Assembly (NCBI GenBank): GCA_963822955.1
Contig: CAWGJS010000001.1
Location: 496,001-560,000, forward strand
DNA: 64,000 nt
Reading direction: 5' to 3'
Source: JAJYUU01 sp963822955
GTDB taxonomy: Bacteria; Actinomycetota; Actinomycetes; Streptosporangiales; Streptosporangiaceae
Shown: positions 49,801 to 57,319 of the stretch, piece by piece
How positions within the stretch are numbered: position 1 is the stretch's first letter
Layout: every line of letters starts with the position of its first letter
Made by a program: the position numbers and the translations under genes
The notes under the pieces: model-generated
Seen by the model: only the letters and a program-made list of their open reading frames with translations
Databases searched by the model: none
Told to the model about the DNA's origin: nothing

Positions 49801-52800
49801 TCGGACATCAGCAAGGCGTCGGACGAGCCGTCACCGACGCCGAGCTACCGCGCCGAAAGCACCAGTGACCCGGAACCCGTCCAGGAGCACTTGGCTCCGG
49901 GCATCTACACCACGTTGGCGACACCACATCCCGGTGATCGCGAACAGGCAGGTGACGATGTAGGCGTCCCACTGCGGCTTGCGACCGTGCCGGTCGACGG
50001 GATTGGCTCGTGGGCGCGCTGCTTCGCCGAGGAGCTGCGCCCGGTCCACCAGCAGCTGCTGCCTGCTGCAACCAGGCCGTGGCGCGTGTTCGCCGCGGCG
50101 AGCAGCCCGGCTCTGGCCGATCTCAGCGGAGCGTTCACGCCCGATCCCAGTGCTCCGCGCACGCTGGTGATCGTCGAGGATCCGGCGGACCAGCGATCAC
50201 GAGCAGCTGCGATTGCGGCCGCCAAGGACGCAATGACGACTGGCGAGCTCGTCGTGCTCACGACCAGCAGCGGCTTCACGGGATTCTTCGCCAGCCTGCA
50301 CGCCGAGCATCCCTCGATCGGTATCACCATGCTCCGCGTTGCGGTTGAGGTCATCAGCCCGGCGGCGGTTCTGCCGTATGCTGCAGCGGAGCCGGGCCAG
50401 TTCCGTGAGCTGATCTTCGGGCCCTCCGGAGCGATCAGCGAACCAGTGCTCGCAGAAATGCCGCTTTCTGGTGGCGCCGCCTTCCCGCTCGGTACCGACG
50501 ACGTACTGCTGCTCACCCGCGGCGCGAAGGGCGCAGCACTCGCGCTGGCTCAGGCGTTTGCCTCCTGCGGCACTGGCGTCGCGGTCATAGGCCGGGCGGA
50601 CGAGAACGACGATGGCGACTTTGTCGCCGGGCTGGAAGAACTCCGATCTGCCGGAGCGCGGGTCGGTTACGAGGTCATCGACGTCAGCGACCCGGCAAGC
50701 CTGACCGCGGCCATCCGGCGGATCGAGGATCAGCTCGGGCCAGTGACAGCCATCGGGCACGCGGCCGGCCTGGACTACCCCGTTCCCGTGGATGAGATCC
50801 CTGAGCCCGAAGCAGGCGCGTACGTCGGGGACGAGGCAGCCGTACTTGACCTGCTGGCTGACTCGATTCCGTCGGGGCAGCTCCAGCTGATCATCTCCCT
50901 GGGCACAGTCGCGAGCCGCTACGGCCTGGCGGGCGCGGGCCTGCACGCGCTGAGCACCGGTGCGCTCGCAAGCCGGGCGATCCAGCTCGCCACCGCCAGA
51001 ATCGGCTGCGAGGTGTGGCACCTGGACCTGCCAGCCTGGTCCGGCGACAGCTTCGGCGAGTCGCCGGGGCTGACCGCCGAGCTAGCCGCTGCTGACTGCA
51101 CGACCCTGGATGTTGCCGTCGCGAGCAGGCTGCTGCTCAAGATCATGACGACGCCCGGTCTCCAGCACAGCGTTGCGGTTCATGGCCGGGTCAGCGGCCT
51201 CGCGGCCGTACCGGCTGCGGTCATCACCGCGGCCCAGTTCGCTGCGGCGGGACTGCCCGGAGGCGGCAGGTTCCTGCGCGAAGTAGCCGTGCATTACCCG
51301 GGTATCGAGCTTGTCTGCTCAGCCGACCTCTCGCTGACGACTGACCCGTACCTGACCGACTACCGGATCGACGGGATGCCGGTGCTGCCGCCGACACTGG
51401 CTATCGAGGCACTGGCCCAGGTCGCGGCCGTGCTGGCTGGCCGCCCGGTCCGCCGAGCGACGGCCGTGGCACTGGAGTCGCCGGTGCTGATTCCGTCGGG
51501 CGGCCATGCCGGGCTGCGGATCTGCGCACTGCGTGACGGCGAGACGATCGTCGCGGCCTTGCGCTGCGCGGACAGCTCCTACCTGGTCGACCATGCCAGG
51601 GCCGAATTTAGCTGCGCACCTGAGGCATACGAGATGCCGGAGGCAGCCATCGCCGCTGCGTCTCCGGGACTTGAGCACCTGGCCACAGGCCCTTCTGGAT
51701 TGGTCGACGGAACGGAGCTTTACGGGCCAATCTGCTTCCAGTCTGGGCGGTTCCGCCGGATCGCACTGATGCCTGAGGTCACGGCGAGGTCCGGCCGCGC
51801 GCTGGCTCGCGGCACTGACGACCAGCCATGGTTCGCGCCCGACGGTCCGTTCGCCGACACGAGCTTCCTGCTTGGCAGCCCCGGCCTGAACGACGCGGCG
51901 CTGCACGTACTCCAGGCATGCGTACCCCATCGCAGAGTCCGCCTGGCTGGCTGCGAGTCAGTCCAGTTCTCCGGGCGCAAGGCCGACGGGCCAGTCGAGA
52001 TCAGGGCTATCGCCGAGCCCGCGCGAGCCGGCGTGGAGTTGCCGCATATTCCGAACCAGGCGATGGCACCTGTGAACGAGATGGCGGATGGCCTGCACCG
52101 TAATGGCGCTGCCCAGGGAATGGCAGCGGGTATCCCGGACGCCTTGCTGACGGGGGAAGAGCATGCTGACCGGGATCCCATGGAAGACCGGCCGGAGTCT
52201 CGAAGATCCCGCCGCAGCCGGCGACGCCGCACGCTGGGCGCGCTGGCTGACGGCATCACATCGCTAGGTCTCGGCTGGCCTTCGGAAGCCGCGGCAAACT
52301 CGCCAGCTGACGGCAACGGGCGGAACGGTCAGCCTGATGGAGTGACTGAGCTGACCATGACGGTTCACACCGGACTTGTTCCGCCGGCCTTCGGGCAGAT
52401 GGTGCCGGCTGAGCGGGCCCTCGGGTCCGCGATCGCCGCAAATTCCGGCGTCGGGCCGGCGCCGCAACTGTGGAACGTCGAGGCCGTCGACGCCGCCGGG
52501 CAGGTACTGGCCGCATGGCGCGGGGTCCAGCTGCGCGACAGCGGGCCACTGCCCCGCAACGCAGCCTGGCCGCCGACACTTCTGTCGGTCTATCTTGAGC
52601 GGTCAGCCGTCGATCTCGGACTCGACGAGGGCCTTCGAGTCACGGTCAGCTGCGGACAGCCAGACTGGCCGCTCCCGCAGCTCCTCAGCGGGGTGCCGCT
52701 GCAGGCGCTGGCATCTGACAGCAAAGCCCCCGCAGAAGGCAGACATGCCGGACCAGAGCGCCGGGCACTGAATACGGTGAAAGCGCCCGGTGTCGGCGCG

Positions 52801-53223
52801 CTAGCGGGCTTCGGCCTCATGGTCCGAGCGCCAGTTCCAGTGGCGTGCGGCTGGGTTACCGTCCTGCCGGGCCATCGCCACCATGAGCCGGCTCCAGGGA
52901 TGGCGTCAGCTTTCGCGCAGCTGCGCGCCGAACTTGGCGAGCCCGCCGCTGTGCTAACCGCCAGGCTCAATGCCATCGGGTCCTGCCTGCAGATGGCACA
53001 TCTGCAAACGGACGATTCCGGTCCCAGCGCAGCTCAGCTGGGTGTCGCGCGTACCACTGCCGACGGCTGGGCCGTGCTCGTCCTTGGCCGGGCGGTGATC
53101 GCGTGCACAGTCGTGGAGCTCAGCGGCGTATCCGCACCGGTAGCGGTGGCATTGCTGACCAGGCAGTATGCCCACGCACGTGGTGTCAGGAGGCGGACTG
53201 CTGCCGCGCTGATGACGTCGTAA
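46825..53223 (+). CDS. Enediyne-PKS-like megasynthase with all catalytic sites altered
   Basis: A 2132-residue intact protein aligning with enediyne iterative type I PKSs (SgcE type) through all domains. KS, residues 1-460: the nucleophile Cys216 is kept (DSDCSSSLQA) and His386 is kept (IGHSKAAAG), but the HGTGT motif is EGNGAAT, so His is Asn349. AT, about 505-790: GHSxG is GHGLG, Ser replaced by Gly640. ACP: none; 850-1030 is an acidic, Pro/Thr-rich linker. KR, about 1220-1465: the glycine loop is TRGAKGA, and Ser/Tyr/Asn are Thr1361/His1374/Thr1378. DH, about 1485-1735: DHRxDG is TDYRIDG, His replaced by Tyr1513. The C-terminal region resembles the PPTase domain but the WxxxExxxK helix reads NAIGSCLQM. 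There is an Arg-rich patch at 1793-1802. It probably binds acyl groups or acts as a scaffold; condensation is unlikely. Confidence 0.85.
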   Translation: MADPTGTPIAVVGLACRFPDADDPAALLNVVLTGRRAFRRLPLSRIDIDDYYLPDLAKSDATYSTRGALIEGWRFEPASFGIDQAAYAAADPAHWLALETAARALAAAGLPAGTGLDRDRTGVIIGNTLTGDTSRANALRVRWPYVRRVLAEALGTGDIPASQAGTVLQRAESSYLAPFPPMGPYSLAGSMPGTIASAISTYFGFRGGSHAVDSDCSSSLQAVASACAALLGGDLDAAIVGGVEVSLDPLELIGLAKAGLLATCDVRLYDEKPSGYLPGEGCGMVVLMRAADARGAGLPVYAEILGWGTSGGGMPGEPQSHASSQLLAMQRAYERGGVDPADIHFIEGNGAATTLEDQAELTALNSIRAGARRTAALGSVKANIGHSKAAAGAAGLIKTVLALSTGVVPPTSGADRPHELITSGDARLVLPQAARDWEAGTRLAAVSTMSLGGSNVHVVLRHEPAGRGRQERWLRSVPLLARAAAGRAGADAEQPRLAPGPEAAPFLLHAPDRFALAALLSRVAAIAGGLSDAEMQDLASVLGRDTFEQGRARVAMLATRQEQLARLAREAVTMLPHLANGLVAVRSGMFASDDADGRVTLLLSGDSGGAALLPAVTRCLDSLRWLESLDVHATAAVGHGLGALAGLAWAGALGEAEVIEIAKLREQFVIRTADRSGAASAAMTTGRSAGGNGSSPPGGAATARYDADGLRTAIAQRFRFGPPRRRLISTLTGAEITTVHDAIDLICNGFDESGRRTEAIAAGAMGASLLVETGPGRALAAAAADITDVPAISMHSGSADPIHKARVAAALFAAGAMGQPQALFHGRQTRPIDIWRNQTFISNPCQFLPQPRPAAENGVVHNGAAQAEIVQTEVVPADATEIGITDTEPDDTQIIAAQITEPGTETAEAADAAGTDADGELEPVAAEEPASEHDLTPIGETAPDSPAIGNTEISSLRAEFERRLPARPLIAAATRRAELETEPASAPHTGTGSDISKASDEPSPTPSYRAESTSDPEPVQEHLAPGIYTTLATPHPGDREQAGDDVGVPLRLATVPVDGIGSWARCFAEELRPVHQQLLPAATRPWRVFAAASSPALADLSGAFTPDPSAPRTLVIVEDPADQRSRAAAIAAAKDAMTTGELVVLTTSSGFTGFFASLHAEHPSIGITMLRVAVEVISPAAVLPYAAAEPGQFRELIFGPSGAISEPVLAEMPLSGGAAFPLGTDDVLLLTRGAKGAALALAQAFASCGTGVAVIGRADENDDGDFVAGLEELRSAGARVGYEVIDVSDPASLTAAIRRIEDQLGPVTAIGHAAGLDYPVPVDEIPEPEAGAYVGDEAAVLDLLADSIPSGQLQLIISLGTVASRYGLAGAGLHALSTGALASRAIQLATARIGCEVWHLDLPAWSGDSFGESPGLTAELAAADCTTLDVAVASRLLLKIMTTPGLQHSVAVHGRVSGLAAVPAAVITAAQFAAAGLPGGGRFLREVAVHYPGIELVCSADLSLTTDPYLTDYRIDGMPVLPPTLAIEALAQVAAVLAGRPVRRATAVALESPVLIPSGGHAGLRICALRDGETIVAALRCADSSYLVDHARAEFSCAPEAYEMPEAAIAAASPGLEHLATGPSGLVDGTELYGPICFQSGRFRRIALMPEVTARSGRALARGTDDQPWFAPDGPFADTSFLLGSPGLNDAALHVLQACVPHRRVRLAGCESVQFSGRKADGPVEIRAIAEPARAGVELPHIPNQAMAPVNEMADGLHRNGAAQGMAAGIPDALLTGEEHADRDPMEDRPESRRSRRSRRRRTLGALADGITSLGLGWPSEAAANSPADGNGRNGQPDGVTELTMTVHTGLVPPAFGQMVPAERALGSAIAANSGVGPAPQLWNVEAVDAAGQVLAAWRGVQLRDSGPLPRNAAWPPTLLSVYLERSAVDLGLDEGLRVTVSCGQPDWPLPQLLSGVPLQALASDSKAPAEGRHAGPERRALNTVKAPGVGALAGFGLMVRAPVPVACGWVTVLPGHRHHEPAPGMASAFAQLRAELGEPAAVLTARLNAIGSCLQMAHLQTDDSGPSAAQLGVARTTADGWAVLVLGRAVIACTVVELSGVSAPVAVALLTRQYAHARGVRRRTAAALMTS

Positions 53224-53281
53224 CCCCGGCGCGCGCTAGGTTACCCATGGCGGACGCTTATGCCGGCCTGTCACACTTACG

Positions 53282-53298
53282 CTAGAACGATGTTCTAG
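53282..53298. promoter_or_regulatory. Palindromic operator upstream of the P450 gene
   Basis: CTAGAAC-GAT-GTTCTAG, perfect 7-bp arms with a 3-base centre, 16 bp upstream of the P450 start and downstream of the PKS stop. The arms equal those of KstR-type sites (TnnAACnnGTTnnA), but the centre is one base longer, so a different TetR-type regulator is more likely. It suggests the P450 has its own regulated promoter. Confidence 0.6.
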
Positions 53299-53313
53299 TC
53301 GAAGGCGGCGGCA

Positions 53314-54570
53314 ATGACCTCACGAGCAAGCTCCGTCGAGGGCGTCGACCTGTCGCTGATGGAGTTCTGGAGCCAGTCGCTCGGGGACCGGCACGCCGAC
53401 TTCGCCAAGCTGCGGGCGCTCGGTAAGCCCGCCTACTTCATCGTGCCCGAGGGGCCACTCAGCGTCGCCGGGGACGGGTACTACGCGTTCGTCTCACACG
53501 CCGACGTATCCGCCGCCAGCCGGCAGCCGGAGTTGTTCTCCTCAGCTCGCGGTGCGACCAGCATCGAGGACCTGCCCCCGGAGTTCAACGAGTACTTCGG
53601 CTCCATGATCAATATGGATGATCCACGCCACGCCCGGCTGCGCCGGATCGTGTCCCGTGCATTCACGCCGAAGATGATCAAGAAGTTCGAGGCGGACGTC
53701 CAGCGGACTGCAGCGAGCATTGTCGACGACTTGCTGGCTGCCGGGCCGTGCGACTTCGTCCAGCACGTCTCCGCGCGACTGCCTTTGAAGATCATCTGCG
53801 AGATGATGGGCATCGGTGACGAGCACTACGACATGGTGCTGCGCAACACCAACATCATCCTGTCCGGTGCCGACCCGGAGTTCATCAGCGAGAACATGGA
53901 CGAGGCCATTGCCCAGCTGCTCACTGCTGGCAAGGACCTCGCCGACCTCGTCACGGAGGTAGCCGCGGACCGCGCCGCTCATCCGCAGGACGACGTCATC
54001 ACCGCACTCGCCAGCGCGAACATAGATGGCGAGCAGCTCACGCCGGCCGAACTCGGCTCCTTCTTCATCCTCCTCGTCGTGGCCGGGAGCGAGACCACTC
54101 GCACGGCGATCTCGCACTCGCTGAACCTCCTGACGGAGCACCCGGACCAGCGCGAGCTGCTGCTCGCCGATATCGAGGGCCGGCTCCCGGTAGCAGTCGA
54201 GGAGATCGTCAGGTACGTCTCTCCCGTCATCTGGATGCGCCGTTCGGTTACCAGGGACTGCACGCTGAACGGGCACGACTACCGCGAGGGTGATAAGGCC
54301 GTCCTGTTCTACTGGGCCGCCAACCGGGACGAGTCCGTATTCACCGATCCCGGGAGGTTCGACATCATGCGTACTCCCAATCCGCATGTCGGCTTCGGAG
54401 CGGCCGGCCCGCACTTCTGCCTCGGCGCGCACCTAGCGCGCCGTGAGATCACGGCCATGCTGCGCGAGCTGCTGACGAGGGTGCCGACCATCCGTGCCGC
54501 CGGGGAGCCAGACCGGCTGTTGTCCAGCTTCATCAACGGCATCAAGCACCTGCCCTGTGAGCTCGACTGA
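53314..54570 (+). CDS. Cytochrome P450 (CYP125/CYP142/CYP124-like)
   Basis: A 418-residue intact soluble bacterial P450. The I-helix oxygen-activation motif is AGSETT (257-262), the K-helix ExxR is Glu297-Arg300 (EEIVRY), the PERF-like region is DPGRFDIMRTPN, and the heme loop FGAAGPHFCLGAHLARRE carries the axial Cys369. By eye it is closest to actinobacterial P450s that oxidise sterol side chains or methyl-branched lipids. No ferredoxin or reductase gene is adjacent. It starts 90 bp after the PKS-like stop, with a palindrome in the gap, so co-regulation or separate control are both possible. Confidence 0.92.
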   Translation: MTSRASSVEGVDLSLMEFWSQSLGDRHADFAKLRALGKPAYFIVPEGPLSVAGDGYYAFVSHADVSAASRQPELFSSARGATSIEDLPPEFNEYFGSMINMDDPRHARLRRIVSRAFTPKMIKKFEADVQRTAASIVDDLLAAGPCDFVQHVSARLPLKIICEMMGIGDEHYDMVLRNTNIILSGADPEFISENMDEAIAQLLTAGKDLADLVTEVAADRAAHPQDDVITALASANIDGEQLTPAELGSFFILLVVAGSETTRTAISHSLNLLTEHPDQRELLLADIEGRLPVAVEEIVRYVSPVIWMRRSVTRDCTLNGHDYREGDKAVLFYWAANRDESVFTDPGRFDIMRTPNPHVGFGAAGPHFCLGAHLARREITAMLRELLTRVPTIRAAGEPDRLLSSFINGIKHLPCELD

Positions 54571-54663
54571 GCACAGGCTCACCCTGCTCGCCTGCCGGGC
54601 GCACCTGACCGCGCCGACCGGCGCTGCACGCCCTTTCCAAGAGCTTGCGTCCGGTCCGGCCGG

Positions 54664-55296
54664 CTAGCCGATCGCCCAGGTCAGCGTCACCGACGCGGAG
54701 ACGCTGGCCTGGTACGAGCAGCCGGGCAGGGCGGGGCAGGTCGTGGTGCTCGGATTCGAGATGGACGGTGAGGTTGTCGCGGGCGCCGCCGACCCCGAGC
54801 CGGAGTTGCCCGGAGCACCGGACGCCGCTGGAGGCGATGACTCGACCGGGACCGCGTAGAACGGCGCTGACACCTCGATGTCGATGATCCTGCCTAGCGT
54901 TATCCCGGCCGCCCCAGCTGCGGCAATCGCTTGGCTCTTCGCGTCGGCGATGGCCTTGGCGATCGCCTTCGCTCGCGCTCCCGGCCCGCTTCCGCGGGCC
55001 GATCCCTGCCCTGTCGCGGTTACGCCAGTGGCGTTCGCGGTCGAGCAGCACCAGGCCGGCGCGCCGGCCCCGGAAGCGCCGACGCTGGTCAGCGACGTGA
55101 CGGCCTGGCTGGCCAGGCCGTCCGCCGCCTGCGTCACGGCCGTAGCGGCGGGCGCTCGGCCCAGATATGTAGCCGCGGGCGCCGACGACGATGGCGAGGA
55201 GTTGCTCGTGACTGCGAGCGTCACCCCTGCTGTGCCGACCACCAGGAGTATCCCGCCCGCCATGGCCAATGCGATGGTGCGGCTGATTCGAAGCAT
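54664..55296 (-). CDS. Exported SIMPL-like (DUF541) protein
   Basis: A 210-residue protein with an N-terminal signal/anchor helix (TIALAMAGGILLVVGTAGVT) and low-complexity Ser/Ala/Pro regions. A SIMPL-type core is visible as AKAIADAKSQAIAAAGAAGI with TLGRIIDIEVSAPFYAVP, ending SYQASVSASVTLTWAIG. It is shorter than typical SIMPL proteins because the first strands are degenerate, and the linker is Gly/Ser/Pro-rich. Two cysteine pairs (WCCS, TCPALPGC) may form disulfides outside the cell. The function of the family is poorly defined. It is convergent with the P450, 93 bp away. Confidence 0.65.
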   Translation of the reverse strand: MLRISRTIALAMAGGILLVVGTAGVTLAVTSNSSPSSSAPAATYLGRAPAATAVTQAADGLASQAVTSLTSVGASGAGAPAWCCSTANATGVTATGQGSARGSGPGARAKAIAKAIADAKSQAIAAAGAAGITLGRIIDIEVSAPFYAVPVESSPPAASGAPGNSGSGSAAPATTSPSISNPSTTTCPALPGCSYQASVSASVTLTWAIG

Positions 55297-56204
55297 GGGA
55301 CCCGCCTCCGCTCGTATGGGTGACGCGGGCCATGCGTCCCCCGGCGCTTAGATGTGAGGCGGAAGCCACACGTTCCCAAGATGACGCAGTTCGCAGCCGA
55401 TTGGACTCGGCGGGATGCTCGCTGTGCGGGTTCTGCAGTACGCGGACCTTGCCCGGGCTAACTAGGGCAGCCATCGGGCGAATGGACTGAGCCATTTACG
55501 CCGCGTTGGCGAACCATTGCCACGCTCCAATCCGGCGACCGCGACCTGAGCCCGAGAGGCTCGACGCACTGCTCAGCGGGCCCAGGTTTTGGCTCGCAGC
55601 CATAGCCCCAAATGGGCGGAGAAAAATTACCGTCTCGCTACCAACTCAATCTTGTAACTAGCTGTGATCGTGGTGAGACTCCGTGTATAACTAGAGACCC
55701 GCGGTGCTGAGGGGCCCGGCTTAGCCGGGACGGGGGAAGGCTCCGCGGGAACACAGGGGGAACCGTAAGTCGCGGAGGGGGACCTTCGTCTGGGGCCGTT
55801 CGATCCCCGGCGGGATCGCCCGGCTGCCTGCCGCCCACGTGCTACCGGGCGCAGCGCAGCAAACGAAGGTCGCGATGAGCGGTGGGGTCTTCGTCCTGTG
55901 GGCGACGCCACCCGGCAAGGGTGAACGTTCTGACACGACGAGGACAAAAGGGAAGGCGGGCAGGTCGCGCCGGGGGCCGTGACCTGCTCGCCCTCGCCCT
56001 CGTCCCCCCTTCTACTTGCGCAGGCCCGTCCAGCTCTTGACGTGGCCGCGTCCCCACCTGCACGGCCTGGGGCTCGCGTGTGCAGTCCATGGGCTTGAGT
56101 GCGTATGCGCTGTCCCGTTCTCCGCCTCGACGATCCGGCTCGAGCCCGCCTTCGGGATCTAGCAAAGCGCCGCGCGCACATGCCCCCGGACGACCTGCAC
56201 AACC
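55297..56204. other. 900-bp gene-free region with purine-rich hairpins
   Basis: No frame here has family resemblance or a good start. On the plus strand 55695-55790 is G/A-rich with nested inverted repeats: CCCGGC-TTA-GCCGGG near 55715-55730, and CTCCGCG (from 55741) pairing with CGCGGAG (to 55780) around GGAACACAGGGGGAACCGT. A structured RNA is possible, but I could not match it to a known class (not T-box, cobalamin, TPP, c-di-GMP, RNase P, tmRNA or SRP RNA by eye). Confidence 0.35.
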
Positions 56205-56717
56205 CTACGGATCAGAGGGTCGAAGTGGTTTCTGGAAGATGACGGTATGCCGCTGGTATCCCATGCGCTGCTCGTAGAACGGCACCGAGACGGGGCTGCG
56301 CGCGTCAGTGCCGAGCCGTGCGGTGCGCGCTCCTTTGGCTGATCCCCAGGTCTCGGCAGCATTCATCAGCGCGACCCCGGCCCCCTGGCGCCAGTGGCTG
56401 CGCTCGACCACCAGCAGGTCCACCATGAGCAGCCCACCTGGGCGCCGGGCGGAATCATGGCCGGGTTCATCGTCCTCAGCAGGCACGTAGCGGGCCAGCA
56501 GCCAGCCGATGACGCGGTCATCGCGCTCGGCGACCATGGCGAGCGAGGCAGGGTCGTCAGTGCTGACCACGGCGTCCCACAGTTCGGCCAGCTCCGTCGC
56601 AGCCGGGGTCATGACATAGTCCGGATCCAGGGCCGCGTAGTAGGCACCAGCGTCCAGCCAGGCGCTTGCGATCCGCTCGCCATCGCCAGGCCCTGCCACA
56701 CGGACAGTGGTAGTCAT
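56205..56717 (-). CDS. GNAT-family N-acetyltransferase
   Basis: A 170-residue GNAT-fold protein. Motif A, the acetyl-CoA pyrophosphate loop, is RQGAGVALMNAAETWG in LLMVDLLVVERSHWRQG; the C-terminal VPFYEQRMGYQRHTVIFQKP is motif B with the usual Tyr. It opens TTVRVAGPGDGERIASAWLD, the common GNAT start. Substrate unknown; acyl transfer to a small amine or a protein lysine is the general expectation. Monocistronic, with a well-supported ATG. Confidence 0.88.
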   Translation of the reverse strand: MTTTVRVAGPGDGERIASAWLDAGAYYAALDPDYVMTPAATELAELWDAVVSTDDPASLAMVAERDDRVIGWLLARYVPAEDDEPGHDSARRPGGLLMVDLLVVERSHWRQGAGVALMNAAETWGSAKGARTARLGTDARSPVSVPFYEQRMGYQRHTVIFQKPLRPSDP

Positions 56718-56911
56718 CGGGCAGCGATCTTACAAGCCGCAGTTCAGCCGCCCGGCCCACAAGCGACAGACCCGCCTAGCGCACGCAAGGCAGCCGACCA
56801 GCTTGCGCGGCCGGATACGCGCAAGCGCCCGCCGCCCGTGTACCACCGCACCCGGGGCGTGGCGCGACCCACAGGCGAAGACGCGACTGCTTGACCGCCG
56901 CTCGGCGGCCG

Positions 56912-57193
56912 TCAAGCTCCCAGTGCGTTGATCTGCTCAGCCAATGCGAAGTCGTTGGTCGTGAGACCGCCCGCCGAATGAGTCGACAGGGTAAGCGTCA
57001 CCTTGTTCCACTCGATTGTGATGTCCGGGTGGTGGTTGGCGGCCTCGGCGAGGTACGCGACAGCGCCGACATACAGGATCGCTGCCCTGAAATCGGCCAG
57101 TTTCGTGACACGCGTAATCTCGTCGCCCTGGCGCGCCCAGCCGTCCAGGCCCGCTAGCCGTTCGGTTATCTGCTCGTCAGTCAGCAAGTCCAT
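56912..57193 (-). CDS. 4a-hydroxytetrahydrobiopterin dehydratase (pterin carbinolamine dehydratase)
   Basis: A 93-residue protein with the complete family pattern: LTDEQITERLAGLDGWARQG, the substrate-binding EAANHHPDITIEWNKVTLTL and THSAGGLTTNDFALAEQIN. It dehydrates the 4a-carbinolamine formed by pterin-dependent hydroxylases. ATG 57193 has GGAG upstream; a longer in-frame frame is not protein-like. An imperfect hairpin (56890-56916: CTTGACCGCCG, loop, its partner) covers the stop codon and may terminate transcription. No aromatic amino-acid hydroxylase gene is adjacent. Confidence 0.92.
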   Translation of the reverse strand: MDLLTDEQITERLAGLDGWARQGDEITRVTKLADFRAAILYVGAVAYLAEAANHHPDITIEWNKVTLTLSTHSAGGLTTNDFALAEQINALGA

Positions 57194-57319
57194 GCACTGC
57201 TCCGTTAGGTCTCGCGAATCGGCTCTCTCCCAAGTCTGTGCCCGCGCGCTTACCGTTCGCCACTGACCATCGGGCCAGCCGCCACCGTGGCCACCTGTAG
57301 CCCGGTAGGCTCCGTGGTC

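Noticed and set aside
46825..53223. Calling the large gene an active polyunsaturated fatty acid or enediyne synthase
   Set aside because: The domain order fits, but the KS His, AT Ser, KR Tyr, DH His and ACP are all missing or substituted, so synthetic activity should not be assumed.
53282..53298. KstR operator assignment for the palindrome before the P450
   Set aside because: KstR sites have two bases between AAC and GTT; this has three, so I list it only as a TetR-type operator.
55794..55830. tRNA-like GTTCGATCC in the gene-free region
   Set aside because: A T-loop-like string is present but no matching acceptor or anticodon stems can be built around it.
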